Source: Asterionellopsis glacialis | Taxonomy: Eukaryota > Bacillariophyta > Plagiogrammaphyceae > Rhaphoneidales > Asterionellopsidaceae | Direction of reading: 5' to 3' | Assembly: GCA_014885115.2 (NCBI GenBank) | Contig: WKLE02000989.1 | Coordinates: 9,564 to 65,235 of the forward strand | DNA length: 55,672 nucleotides | Part shown: in pieces, positions 33,755 to 44,175 of the stretch | Layout of the letters: every line of letters starts with the position of its first letter | How positions within the stretch are numbered: the first letter of the stretch is position 1 | Position numbers and translations under genes: made by a program | The notes under the pieces: model-generated | Told to the model about the DNA's origin: nothing | Database searches by the model: none | Seen by the model: the letters and a program-made list of their open reading frames with translations, nothing else

Positions 33755-34635
33755 ATAAGCCTCTGGAGTTTACAAACCCTCTAACATTAATTAGTCATTT
33801 TAAATTGTACTGTGTATGCTCTAAGTTCTAAAGTATAGACTGTTGACTAGGTCCTACCTGGTTATGGACATATCATTCTGTTGTTGTCAAAAGAAAAATA
33901 ACAACAAGTAGGAACTATATTCCCAATTAAACCACCACCATCTCAATTTGCAATGGAAAATGATAATCCTGCTGAAATGATATTCTTATTCCTCAATTTA
34001 CCCACTTTGAACCATGAAGGCATACTCTTAGATTACCAACATCTTCAAACATGTCAACAGAAAGATACCATACTTCAAACACCATTTGCAATTTGAACCC
34101 AGCAAATACATGCTTCAGGAATTGATCATGTATGTTACATTGGGAACACTAATGATCCTTGACAAATAGTTATTCCAACTCAAAACCTAGATGAGTTGTT
34201 CATCTTATAGTCTATACAGGTGGTATTATGAACTTATACAAATCCCTTGTTTTATGATCCAAACTTCAAAAAATGTATTCATTGTTTAATCAGTAGATGC
34301 AATGCATGTTAAAGATATAAAGCCTTAGAGAATTACCTTCATGAGAAATACCATTATTAGCACAGCTTGTTGGTGGTCCTTGTTGGATTATTCAAATAGC
34401 CGACTAAAAGCAATCAAAGTCACAGTAATTTTAGTCATCAATACACTGATTAATTTTTCTGAGTTTTTACATATTGACAACAAACTGCAAAGCATGTAGC
34501 ACAACAATTTGAAAATTTTGGATATCATCAAGATACTCATAATCATTGAAATGTATCTATGATTATGGTGGAGAATTTCCTTCTAACACATGTTTCATAA
34601 TTAAGGAAGAATAGTCAATGTACCCACAACTTTTA

Positions 34636-34680
34636 CCCCCCCCCCAAGCACCAAACACCAAACACCAAACACCAAACACC
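34636..34680. repeat. C10 run followed by a (CACCAAA)n microsatellite
   Basis: Ten C residues at 34636..34645, then a heptamer CACCAAA repeated about 4.5 times from 34649 to 34680. Simple sequence; not a known telomere repeat of diatoms. Confidence 0.85.
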
Positions 34681-34829
34681 ATATACAAACAAGTACATCA
34701 AACTGTTGGAAATGTCTTATGGATTTACATTCATTCAGTGCACAAATCCACCATAAGATCTGCAACAAGGATATCACATTAGTGTATTGACACTTGTCCA
34801 ACAGCAGCAACTCACATAGTTCATATCCC

Positions 34830-35425
34830 AACCCATTTCCTTATCACCCATCTTGGTGGGTGATGAGGTACTGGAAGTATGGCAAGTCTCTGTAGAAGCC
34901 TTATCACCCATGTCTGGCCCACGACGTTGGTGATAAGCTACAAGATTTTCTACATCTCAATATACTGGACAAAAAATATACCAGTAATTTAACGTATATT
35001 GTAGAAATGTACCTGTTAGGTACCAGACTCTTACATGTAGCATCCTCTCAGACATTCATTGCCTCCAAGAGGAACAAAAATTCAATCAATGAAATGTCTA
35101 ACAACATGGATAAAAGGAAACAAATTCATTAATCCCCGTAGATTTAGTACCAGACTTCTAGGGGGCATGCCCAGAAAATTATTAGCAAAAAGTACAATGG
35201 TTCAGAAGATAAACCTGATGCAGAGGGTCAATGCTGCAAATCACTCCAAACCATTTCATCTAATCATGAGTGCAGTTGACAATGAAAGCTGCAACACATG
35301 GCCAGACAAAATTAAGCAGTTTGACTCAACAAACGAGTCAGTTGAACAGAGGGCTCTCATCACCCATGCGTGTGTGATAAGAGGTTTGAATCAACAGACT
35401 AAAATATGGGTGATAAGAATGGGTT
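34830..35425. mobile_element. MITE-like element with AACCCATT...TTATCACCCAT ends
   Basis: The left end AACCCATTTCCTTATCACCC (34830..) matches the reverse complement of the right end ATGGGTGATAAGAATGGGTT (35406..35425) with one or two indels. Inside the left end are two extra hairpins built from the same word: TCACCCATCTTGGTGGGTGA near 34844 and CTTATCACC...GGTGATAAG near 34900-34938. A CATCACCCATGCG...TGATAAG copy lies near the right end. A 122-codon frame inside has no transposase motif. No clear target duplication was found. Confidence 0.55.
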
Positions 35426-35936
35426 AGAATATTACAATCAATCCATCCTTACAATCTATCCTTATCAGTGTCTGTGGGATCTTTGCTTTGTAATAGAGAC
35501 ATGATGCTAGATATTCCTCTCATTGCCAATATGGAAGCAATTGAAAATCATCGTCAAAATATTATTGACAAACATCTCAGCATGCATCATCAGAATATTA
35601 AGAACTGATGCTTTGATTATCATGTTAGCCAACAAGTTCACACAATGTTAACCTGATTCATCAGTAATTTCATAATTCATCAACTTCATGTTAATGGTAA
35701 TGGAACCATTCAACCTTCTCAACATGTCTCAGAAAGAATTGATACCCAGGGTTTTGCAAACCTTCTTACCACTCCTAGAGTTCATGATCCAAATTATACT
35801 TTTGACAGATTTTCTTGTCAGTCATGGTTCTGATTCTCAAATCATGGGGCCCACCGTATCCATCGTAGTCTGGCTGTTATAACTAACTTGGCAGTTATAT
35901 TCCAAATACATTAAGATTAGTTAAACCTCTGTAGCA

Positions 35937-36155
35937 GGTTGTTGAGATATTCTCAAGAATCTCTTAACAACCTCTGCTTGGATTGCTCATATTTTTGAAA
36001 TTTCCAAGCTCAGATAAATGCAATTGCTTATCTCTTGTGCCAGACAGCAGGAAATGGTGAAGTAAATGATGACATAAAATAAACAATTTTGGAGGAAGGC
36101 AAGCTTGGATTGCTTAAATTTCTGAAATTTCCAAGCTTACAAATAAACAATTGCT
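35937..36155. repeat. Palindrome cluster with a tandemly duplicated 54-base unit
   Basis: An imperfect hairpin GGTTGTTGAGAT...ATCTCTTAACAACC (35937..35972) is followed by two copies of a GCTTGGATTGCT...GAAATTTCCAAGCT unit at 35976..36029 and 36103..36155. Each unit can itself fold, because AGCTTGG and AAATTT are followed by AAATTT and CCAAGCT. Confidence 0.65.
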
Positions 36156-36470
36156 GATTGCTTGTATGCTGGCATGGACTGTACCAAGATACTGCAGATC
36201 TACAGGAGCAGGAGAGAATGTATTGACTTTCATCTAATCGTTTATGTGTGTCTACTATTGAGGTTGTTTGGGCTAAACTTGAATATAAGAAAAATGTACA
36301 GTGAAAGCAGATTGTACACTGTAGAGTCTGTCAACTGAGTCCAGTTGTATCTGGTTTCTGGGGGACAAACCAGTGGAGAAGGTAAAAGGTCTTCCCATTC
36401 CACAATAAAGTGGAGATGACCATCACCATGGTGGAAAGTGGAGACATGTGATCAAACTTTTTGGTTGTAG

Positions 36471-37174
36471 TCCCACAGTAGCATGGGTATTACGTGGATG
36501 TATGTAATCGAGGTTAGTGTGTTCGGTGTATGTGTCGAAAATTATTTATTATTTGAAGACCTACAGAATCTTACAACTTTATTCGTGAAAATTTGGTGAG
36601 GAAGGCACATTTATTTTATTTTTTAAGTATTATTAATAATATGCCCGAGGCTCGCTATTCGTCGAGTATTCTTATATGTGTTACCCTAATTGATTCATTC
36701 ACGGAGGTTATATCGATTTGCAAATCTGTAAATCTGTCGCAATTACTGCAAGAGGCTTGTACACTGAATAGGACAATGGCCGTTGTTAGTGTTGAGCGTT
36801 GAACGGATGGAAGCCAACAGCAATTTTTGTGTGCTAGTATTCAATATTGTATAAAACAATAAATGACTCGTGAACGCATCGGATAATTTCCTATAAAGAC
36901 ACTCGAACTTATTCTTTGTCATACTGAATTAGTGTTCTATGCATCACCATATACCTGATGGATATTACAGGTACGACACATAATGCATGTATGCATCATA
37001 CCGGTAGGTCTTACCTGTACCTTACCTGGTAGGACCTAAGGTCCTTTGGTCCGAGAGAGTTGTTCCTACTACAGAGTTTATCCGCAGAAATGGCCATTAT
37101 TTTCAGGCATCAGGTTTTAGGTTTCACAGAACAAAAGATATTGTGTATTAGAATCATTCTCGACTACGATTACG
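36471..37174. other. CpG-normal upstream region of the EF-hand-like gene
   Basis: CpG dinucleotides become frequent from about 36490, marking the end of the CpG-poor region. A 69-codon frame at 36593..36802 has no domain. Close to the next gene there is a dense patch of GTACC/TACC/TAGGACC words (36970-37050) with one exact TACCTGGTA. Confidence 0.4.
37023..37031 (+). promoter_or_regulatory. TACCTGGTA motif
   Basis: About 145 bases upstream of the ATG at 37175, inside a patch of related words that also contains the palindrome TAGGACCTAAGGTCC. Function inferred from recurrence only. Confidence 0.3.
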
Positions 37175-37963
37175 ATGGGGAATAGCGGATCAAGTTACGG
37201 CCCAGTCAAGTCTCATGAACTTGCAAGACATGCAGATTGTATGAAGCTTAATATACGAAAACTGATTAACTTGCGAGATTCATGTTTTAATTCCAGTCGC
37301 AGGGGCAGGACGACTGTTGATCGTCGGCGGTTGAATTTAGCAATGGAGAATGTCGGAATAAAGGGGAGATACGAAGCTGCAATGTTTAGTTACATCTTTT
37401 CCATGTGGGATAATGGGCATAGTGGAGAAATAGATATTCTTGTGTTCTGCGTCGGACTAAGCCCACTTGCATGCACGTCAGAAGATTCAATAAGTACTTA
37501 TATCACCGCTGCCTTGAAAGTTTTAGATGTCGCAGATTCCAAGCAGATTACTAGGGCCAATGCCATGGCGATGCTTTCAGCAGTCATGGTGACAGCATCT
37601 TTCTTCGGTGAAAAAATCTTATCGTCAGCAGAAATCCAGATGACTGTGAATGATGTTTTTGGTAGATTCAGACAGAATCTTTCGCACCACGGTAAGAATA
37701 AAGTCTTTCGTCGTTTGCAAAAGTTTACAAAAATCTATGCTTTGTTTTATCTAAGAATTTTTGTCTAATTTTTTGTTCGTTTAGATTTTGCAAAAAGGTT
37801 GACACAACACCCCAAAATTTACAAATTTGCGACGTGCAAAGGCTTTCACAGTGTTAAACCAGAAAATCTTTTCTCTTCATGCAGAGTTCTTGAACCAAAG
37901 GAGAAAAGATGCCACCCCTCCTTTATACGAAACGTTACAAATAATGGGTTATTTGAAATTTGA
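37175..37963 (+). CDS. Calcineurin-B-like EF-hand protein with N-myristoylation signal, two exons
   Basis: Exon 1 37175..37691 ends at a GTAAGAATA donor, and exon 2 37785..37963 follows a TTCGTTTAG acceptor (93-base intron, phase 1), giving 231 residues. MGNSGSS at the start is a classic N-myristoylation signal. FSYIFSMWDNGHSGEIDIL followed by VFCVGLSPLAC has the layout of a calcineurin-B/NCS EF-hand, with a loop at D79-V90 where Gly6 and Ile8 fit but position 12 is Val instead of Glu, so Ca2+ binding there is doubtful. A second EF-hand-like helix pair surrounds VMVTASFFGEKILSSAEIQM. Exon 2 adds DFAKRLTQHPKIYKFA and a tail. The last part could contain another splice. A membrane-attached Ca2+ sensor or a degenerate relative is the likely role. 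Convergent with the PhyH paralogue. Confidence 0.6.
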
Positions 37964-38163
37964 ATTTGGTCGGAACGGTTAAGTTCGTGTCAGGTTCGTG
38001 TCAGAAACTTGCCATCTCCTAGTAACATTCATAATTTACGAGGAGCCGAAAGATTGCACATTCTGTCCAATCCGATATCTCACGAAAAACTCCAAGCACT
38101 ACGTGTACAGAATCTAAAATAAACATGGGATTTGTTTACTTGATAAATTTTATTTTTTTAAAT

Positions 38164-41031
38164 TTAGGAGCGATTGAAGTTGCCATATTTATAGTTATAC
38201 AAATGTCGAGGAACACGATGCCAAACATTACCATTTGGTAATACTACATCTATTTCTCCCGATGGCATTACTCTGGTGATTGTGGCATGAAGCCACTGAT
38301 TATCGGTCCATACTGCCACATTACCACCAGCCGAAAGAGGAGAATATTTTACTACCATGACAAACTGTTGAAGAATTTCCTCACCGCTATCATCGTACTT
38401 AATACCAAAGCTTGGGGGTCTGCGACGATTGCCTTTACTAACCAAAACTCTTGTGACTTTTGCCTTCAACCAATCTTTCGCATCATCTGATAAAGAGAGA
38501 ACAATGCTACCTACAGGAAACATGAACCGTGATCTAGTGTGTTCTAATGGAAGACTCCAACGCACAAGATTTAATGTTCGTGAAAGCGATGGAGATTTTG
38601 CCATAATATTATTATGGTGAAGTGTTGACTTGGAGGAATTGGTCTTGAAAGTGAATCCCGACGACTTCTTGGAAGTGGGCAGCTCGGACATTGATTTTCT
38701 AAATATAATGTTTCGCCATTTCATTAAATCGTATTGAGAATCGAGGGCCAAACGTGTTCCTCGGTAATGTCCAAAACGATAATCAGCAAGAAGGAAAGAA
38801 ATTTCCCGATCAAGTGCAGCTAATAGACGATTGCTTTTTGCTAAAATAGCATACTCTGTATATTCCATGGCCTCAGAGGTTGACATGATTTCCCAATCTC
38901 CATTATGATAATTTTGGCGCAGGAACCGTTGACCACGAGAGTCAAAGTCTTCCACAACAGATTCCAAATACCTGTCAACGAAACCTTCCAAATGGGGAGT
39001 ATTTCTGTATGATGCAACAGCATGAGCATGACGTTGGATTATTCGATCAAATTCAACATTGCCAGGATGAAAATTTAACCAGCGATTAAAGGCTCCGATA
39101 GGTTTTGAATCAAAGCGTGATCCTACCAAAATATCATCTCGTTCTGGAAGAGTTGTTATTCCCATCACGGTAACATTGTTGTTATATCCCTGAATATAGG
39201 GAGGAAAGGGTTTCATAAGAGTCTTCCCAGATGCAATGTTGGAACCCCAATCAGAATTAGATACATGTCGCAGTAATAGATAACCCAAATACATCATAAC
39301 ACCATGGGTAACCACAATACGTAGTATAGCACGGTGGAGAACTCTTCTACTTCCGAATACTCCACTATCATGGACAAGGTACACTAGTAGCAAATAGTAC
39401 AGCATCACAACTACATTGACACCTGCTAAAAAGTAGAAACATTTATCAATCGTTTCCCGAATATATCTTTGCCATGCACCTTCCTTTTCCATGACCGTCC
39501 CTTGTAAAAAGTATGGTAGTTTAAAAAACTTGTTATGGATGACATTGTCAATAAATCGGGGTAAATCGGAATAATCCATACCACCCTGATTATTCACAAT
39601 GCGCATGACTGAACTTGTAATAAGATCATATCCCCAATTCCGTCCTGGCTCCTTCCAAAGACCTAAACATCCTAAATAGGAATGAAACTTATCCATATAC
39701 TTGTATGGATCCAATAAATCTTGAAAGGTATGTCCCCACATGTTCCACTTTAAATGAAAGTAGGTACCACGTGCCAGTTGTCTATGGTCTGTACCCAATC
39801 GCGGTCGTGATATGAAACTTACAATAAAGACAACACGTTCTTGTTCACCTTGAGCGTAATGGCCATATCCACGATGCCAAACTTGTTGACTTAACAATGC
39901 TGCATCGCCACCATGCCATATGCCATCATCTGATGCCTCATTTAATTGAATACCATTCGCATCACACATTTCCACTAAATCTTCATCTGCACACATATGT
40001 GTACCTGGACATAATTCTGTAGCTCCCATGGAAGCTGATGTATCTTGGAGTGGGATGAATAAACTATAGGAATGCATAAAGGTTCTTGCATACTTGACAC
40101 CATTCCCATCTGGTTTAACATCAGGATGCCATGCTTGATCGGAACACCCATGATAGGCGGTAATAGCAGTAATTTCTGTGACGGCAGGATCTGCACCAAG
40201 TAATTTTTCCAAGGACGGACCTAATAATGGATGTGATGCAACCTCCTGAAGTGCAATGGGAACAATAGGGTCTTCTGTAGCATCAATGCCGAATGAGGCA
40301 CGTTTGTACCCCTGTGATACAGGGTAGGCTTCACCCAATTCATAAATTTCACCATTACGACGTACGACAAAGTCACGTAACTTTGTCATGGTAGACGGGG
40401 ATAATACATGAGGAAATACCATAGCACCATGCTTTAACATTGTATTAGCTGCATCATCAGGTGTTGTTGTATTATTATCCAAGACAATATTTTTTAAATT
40501 AGTCGTTGATACATCTTGTGCTGTGCATGTCCTTTCATAATAGGTATATTCACCCAATAATCGATTATCATCTACAAGAGCTGCATTAAATAATGGTATA
40601 AAGTAATTCTGATGAATTGTACGGAAACAATATATTGCTACAAATAAACCAAAAATCAGCATCAATGGTAAATCCACAAGGATACTTCGTAGGACAATAA
40701 GAATTCTATTTGCCCATTTTCTTGGATTTGCTGTTTTATTTGTAGAGCCATGACGATGATTCTTCTTTCTTGTTGTTTTAGTAAAATTCGTTAATGGTGA
40801 TGTTGTATCGGTTGTGGAAGAAGAATCTTTTGTATGAGTATTCCAGAATGAATCAGGATTTTGACGAATGTCAGGATTATTCTTTAAAAAAGATCTCAAA
40901 ATCTCAACATCATGATCTTGCTGTTGATGTCCTCTTCTTGCCGTCCTGGTTTCCGCACCACGATCTTGATATTCATCCACAAGATCAAACGCATCGTCTT
41001 CTTCTTCTCTTTGATCCACTAATCTTGCCAT
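38164..41031 (-). CDS. Membrane-anchored PhyH-family 2-oxoglutarate/Fe(II) oxygenase, intronless paralogue
   Basis: 955 residues in one exon, ATG at 41031. Same architecture as the gene at 3925..7111. A charged disordered N-terminus (1-105) precedes a transmembrane helix ~115-136. The PhyH core has HxD H302/D304 (QAWHPDV), distal H386 (VWHRG) and R399, plus the shared signature ARTFMHSYSLFIPLQDTSAS with MGATELCPG. Two more membrane helices follow (FLAGVNVVVMLYYLLLVYLV and VVTHGVMMYLGYLLL), then an HPGN/heme-globin-unlike helical region and two Tudor-like repeats at the C-terminus (DWLKAKVTRVLVSKG, QWLHATITRVMPSGEIDVVL). All presumed iron and 2-oxoglutarate ligands are present, so activity is expected; the substrate is unknown. 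The lack of introns where the paralogue has two suggests retro-duplication or intron loss. Confidence 0.85.
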   Translation of the reverse strand: MARLVDQREEEDDAFDLVDEYQDRGAETRTARRGHQQQDHDVEILRSFLKNNPDIRQNPDSFWNTHTKDSSSTTDTTSPLTNFTKTTRKKNHRHGSTNKTANPRKWANRILIVLRSILVDLPLMLIFGLFVAIYCFRTIHQNYFIPLFNAALVDDNRLLGEYTYYERTCTAQDVSTTNLKNIVLDNNTTTPDDAANTMLKHGAMVFPHVLSPSTMTKLRDFVVRRNGEIYELGEAYPVSQGYKRASFGIDATEDPIVPIALQEVASHPLLGPSLEKLLGADPAVTEITAITAYHGCSDQAWHPDVKPDGNGVKYARTFMHSYSLFIPLQDTSASMGATELCPGTHMCADEDLVEMCDANGIQLNEASDDGIWHGGDAALLSQQVWHRGYGHYAQGEQERVVFIVSFISRPRLGTDHRQLARGTYFHLKWNMWGHTFQDLLDPYKYMDKFHSYLGCLGLWKEPGRNWGYDLITSSVMRIVNNQGGMDYSDLPRFIDNVIHNKFFKLPYFLQGTVMEKEGAWQRYIRETIDKCFYFLAGVNVVVMLYYLLLVYLVHDSGVFGSRRVLHRAILRIVVTHGVMMYLGYLLLRHVSNSDWGSNIASGKTLMKPFPPYIQGYNNNVTVMGITTLPERDDILVGSRFDSKPIGAFNRWLNFHPGNVEFDRIIQRHAHAVASYRNTPHLEGFVDRYLESVVEDFDSRGQRFLRQNYHNGDWEIMSTSEAMEYTEYAILAKSNRLLAALDREISFLLADYRFGHYRGTRLALDSQYDLMKWRNIIFRKSMSELPTSKKSSGFTFKTNSSKSTLHHNNIMAKSPSLSRTLNLVRWSLPLEHTRSRFMFPVGSIVLSLSDDAKDWLKAKVTRVLVSKGNRRRPPSFGIKYDDSGEEILQQFVMVVKYSPLSAGGNVAVWTDNQWLHATITRVMPSGEIDVVLPNGNVWHRVPRHLYNYKYGNFNRS

Positions 41032-41242
41032 GGTATATAAATAATCCTTTTCTTGTTAATTTGGTAATATCTCCTTGTTGGTCATGTTGTGGAATAATAC
41101 TCTATATTAATTGTTATTTTATGACACGACAATGACACCAACGAAGAAACAACTCGCTCATGTACTGGTGCGGTACTCTGATTTTTGGGACTTGTTGTAA
41201 GAAGATTGCGTCAAGACGTGGTTGGAACTGTTCACGGTAGTG

Positions 41243-41251
41243 TACCTGGTA
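41243..41251 (+). promoter_or_regulatory. TACCTGGTA motif
   Basis: About 210 bases upstream of the PhyH paralogue start (41031, minus strand), within GTGTACCTGGTACAGATAGG. Recurrent word; role inferred. Confidence 0.3.
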
Positions 41252-41453
41252 CAGATAGGTCCTCTCGGACAAAAGGGGTTCTCAATTTAATTGAGGTTCG
41301 GATTTGAATCCTTATTTACACTATGTCAGCTGGTACTTTATGTATGTAGAAATGCGTTAGACAACCGTTGAGAAAATATTCTATAAGTAATGCTTCAGGA
41401 ATATTGGACCTTTCCACATGCTCATCAGTATGCGTCTAATAGATTACCCCAGG

Positions 41454-41462
41454 TACCTGGTA
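41454..41462 (+). promoter_or_regulatory. TACCTGGTA motif inside CCAGGTACCTGG palindrome
   Basis: The motif lies in the 12-base palindrome CCAGGTACCTGG (41449..41460), in the divergent region between the PhyH paralogue and the DnaJ gene. Role inferred. Confidence 0.3.
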
Positions 41463-42132
41463 CACCTTTTTACATAGTACCTGGTGTTATTATATTATTT
41501 CAAAATCTCACCGAACCTTGGATTGCCGCCTATAAAAAGGTTCGCGCAGAGGTCGCAAAAGATTTCTCGTTATCGGGATCCCCCGCCCGTGGAGTTCATC
41601 TAACAATCTTGTTCTATTCAGATAAGGAGTGACGCATTTTTTCAGTCCACACAAAAAACTGTTGCGTGGGGAAAGGGTCTGTCTACACGTTGCAAAATAC
41701 GCAAGTACGTAGAAAATAACGATGAGATTCGTACCATGGTAGAAATTCTACGTGTGTAAAACTGTTCATACAGGTACCCCCAGGTACGAACCAGACGACT
41801 GCCGCCAAAGACAAACAGCCACAAGACGATAGATCTGGATGACTCTTGCTTGTACCGCCGTACGTAGACAAGTGGAAAAAGTCCAGATCGAAAAGGACCG
41901 AACAAGAAGAACGTGTAAAAGAATACAACAAGCACAAACTCTGAAACAACACGGACACACGGTTGAAGAAGAAATTATCATTGTTCATCAACGCAACTGC
42001 CACCGAGACTTTTTACATTCATTTGTTGTACGAGATCATTACTCTCTTTTGCAATCTTATCATTCTTCATTGTTTCGTTGATAAATTATTAGTCAGAAAT
42101 CATTTTTTTTAAGAAAAACAAAACATAAAATA

Positions 42133-43437
42133 ATGGAAGTCAATAAAGGAGAAGCAGAACGTTGTCGGGATATGGGTGCAAAAGCATTAAGAGATGGAAA
42201 TTATGAACGTGCTGTAAAACTTTTTAAAAAGTCATTGCAACTTTATCCTTTACCTGGTGTGGAAGCATTGAAAGGACAGGCAGAATCAAAATTAAATAAT
42301 AATTCTGGAGGAGGAGGAGGAACGACTTCTTCCTCAAGTAATGCTAGCAGTACACCACGTCCTAGTACTACTCCGAATCCCCGTGCCGCCCCTGCACGAT
42401 CGGCAAGTACAGCATCTACAACATCGACGGGTACAGGTGGACGAGAATATACAGAAGATCAAGCCAAAATTGTCAAACAAGTGTTGGAATCTAAAAAAGG
42501 TGGAAGAGGTGCACATTATCGTGTCTTGGGAGTGAGTCAGAATGCGACTGATAATGATTTGAAAAAGGCCTATCGAAAACTAGCCTTAAAGTTACATCCA
42601 GATAAAAATTCTGCACCACAAGCAGATGAAGCCTTTAAGGCTGTGGGATTAGCCTATGCTACACTGAGTGATTCACAAAAACGTACAATTTACGATCATT
42701 CTGGCGAAGAAGATCCAGACAATCGTGGTGGTGGTATGGGTGGACATCGCGGACCAGGTGGAGTTCATTTCAGAGGAGGACAAGATGTATCACCCGAAGA
42801 TATATTTAATATGTTCTTTGGGGGTGGTGGTATGCCTGGTGGTATGGGAGGCATGCATCATGGTCCTGGAGGATTCCGTGTGTACACCAATGGATTTGGT
42901 GGTGGTGGTGGTTTCGGTGGTGCACAATTTCGACAACAACAACGTGCTCGGGCAAATCCTCAACCACGTCGTGAACCAGAAAGTGGATTTCAACAATTGA
43001 TTCAATTGCTGCCTTTAATATTTATCATGCTTTTGTCATTTATGAATTTTGGTGAGACAGATCATGGACATACAGGTGGGAGCAAATACTTTAGTTTAAC
43101 ACACGCACCCCCCTATGTCAATCCCCTTCATACATCCATGGCAGCACAAAAGGATATTCCCTACTTTGTTACGGATAAATTTTTACGTACCTATTACCGA
43201 GATCGGTACCAGTTAGCACAAGTCGAACGTATGGTTGTAAATTCCTATGAAAAGTATTTAGTCAAGGAATGTAAGAATCAACAACAATACAAGGTCCAAT
43301 TAGAAAAGGATGCCATGAAAAATGCTGAATTTGGAGAGGATGATAGGGAGTTGAAGAAAGTTCGTGAATTTGAATTGACTAAATGTGTTGAGTTAGACAA
43401 ACGCTTCCCACGTGGTCGTCATGCACACAGACGGTAA
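42133..43437 (+). CDS. ER-membrane DnaJ/Hsp40 co-chaperone, DNAJB12/DNAJB14 type
   Basis: 434 residues in one exon. Residues 5-55 form a TPR-like helical pair ([20 protein letters not shown]), a Ser/Thr/Pro linker follows, and the J domain is ~127-190 with HPD at 155-157 ([11 protein letters not shown]) and YDHSGEEDP at its end. Next comes a Gly/Met-rich region (~195-270), one transmembrane helix ([15 protein letters not shown]), and a C-terminal DUF1977 domain containing [14 protein letters not shown] and [16 protein letters not shown]. That domain order is specific to DNAJB12/B14-type proteins. These sit in the ER membrane with the J domain in the cytosol, stimulate Hsp70 and help degrade misfolded membrane proteins. 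The identification is secure. Confidence 0.93.
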   Translation: MEVNKGEAERCRDMGAKALRDGNYERAVKLFKKSLQLYPLPGVEALKGQAESKLNNNSGGGGGTTSSSSNASSTPRPSTTPNPRAAPARSASTASTTSTGTGGREYTEDQAKIVKQVLESKKGGRGAHYRVLGVSQNATDNDLKKAYRKLALKLHPDKNSAPQADEAFKAVGLAYATLSDSQKRTIYDHSGEEDPDNRGGGMGGHRGPGGVHFRGGQDVSPEDIFNMFFGGGGMPGGMGGMHHGPGGFRVYTNGFGGGGGFGGAQFRQQQRARANPQPRREPESGFQQLIQLLPLIFIMLLSFMNFGETDHGHTGGSKYFSLTHAPPYVNPLHTSMAAQKDIPYFVTDKFLRTYYRDRYQLAQVERMVVNSYEKYLVKECKNQQQYKVQLEKDAMKNAEFGEDDRELKKVREFELTKCVELDKRFPRGRHAHRR

Positions 43438-44175
43438 AGATACAAAAAGAGAGTGGGTAGTCCAATAAAAGTGGGCTGGAGATATCGAAAAGAATCTTTC
43501 TTTTTTGGTATCTCGTCTCTTACAACATGATTATGTTGAAGATTCAAATACAGCAATGCACGTGAAAAAGGAAAATATTTAAAGTAGCATTGAAATTTCT
43601 TATTCCTTCCAAACTTTTTTCCTCTTTCCGACTTGATTTCAGACTCTTACTTCCAACTTGTGAAAGCTACTACTTATGCTTGGGTTTGAATGGACCTTCA
43701 AGGCGCTAGATGTATTCACTGCTATTTACTAGAGTGCCTAGCTATAGAGACCTTACCCATAAAGACTGTTGTTGCCGCGACAATCAGTGGAACAGAAAAG
43801 TAGCAGTTCATCTTTAGCTCTAGAGAGAGAAGAATAGGGTTAATACTATTTTTAGTTCTGGGCCATGAACCTACGCTCTTGTACTGTACTGTGTAGATAC
43901 GACGCTTTGTACAAATACCAGTAATACCTGTACATAAAGAGCAGAAAATGAATATCTTTTTTTGTTTCTTCTTTTCTGACACAGTACCTGGTACACCCAA
44001 CACACCGACTCCAACGTTGTGGTATTGGTGACACTGCTGTTTCTCACAGCACACTGAAAAGAACAAAACGATATTATATTATATAGTTCACATCCACATC
44101 TTGGGTCCTACGTCCTACTTCTTACGTCTTGCACTTGTCTGATTTGAAGAAAAACAATTCTTTTGAACTATCATC
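43438..44175. other. Intergenic region upstream of the SDR gene
   Basis: About 740 bases, no supported gene. It contains the motif GTACCTGGTACACCC about 190 bases before the next ATG and TTGGGTCCTACGTCCTACTT near 44101-44120. Confidence 0.4.
43985..43993 (+). promoter_or_regulatory. TACCTGGTA motif
   Basis: Located about 190 bases upstream of the SDR start codon (44176). The same GTACCTGGTACA context occurs at 41243 and 41454. Role inferred. Confidence 0.3.

Larger units (their letters stand above)
31610..36470. other. Second AT-rich, CpG-poor gene-free region
   Basis: Roughly 20 CpGs in 4.9 kb by eye, so strongly depleted but less extreme than the left desert. Reading frames (35059..35427, 35688..35882) are short and domain-free. 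The region contains copy B of the dispersed repeat, a 122-base foldback, a heptamer microsatellite, a 596-base inverted-repeat element and a tandem pair of palindromes, listed separately. Confidence 0.7.
41032..42132. other. Divergent intergenic region between the PhyH paralogue and the DnaJ gene
   Basis: About 1.1 kb, CpG-normal, with no supported gene; the 80-codon frame at 41390..41632 lacks domains. It contains two exact TACCTGGTA copies and further AGGTACC words near 41770-41790. Confidence 0.5.

Noticed and set aside
34636..34680. Possible interstitial telomere repeat
   Set aside because: The unit is CACCAAA, not a TTAGGG-type telomere unit; plain microsatellite.
35059..35427. 122-codon frame inside the MITE-like element
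   Set aside because: No transposase motif; it spans the element's inverted end, as a chance frame would.
41290..41320. GGTTCGGATTTGAATCC, reminiscent of a tRNA T-loop
   Set aside because: It does not match the B-box consensus and there is no A box or cloverleaf around it.
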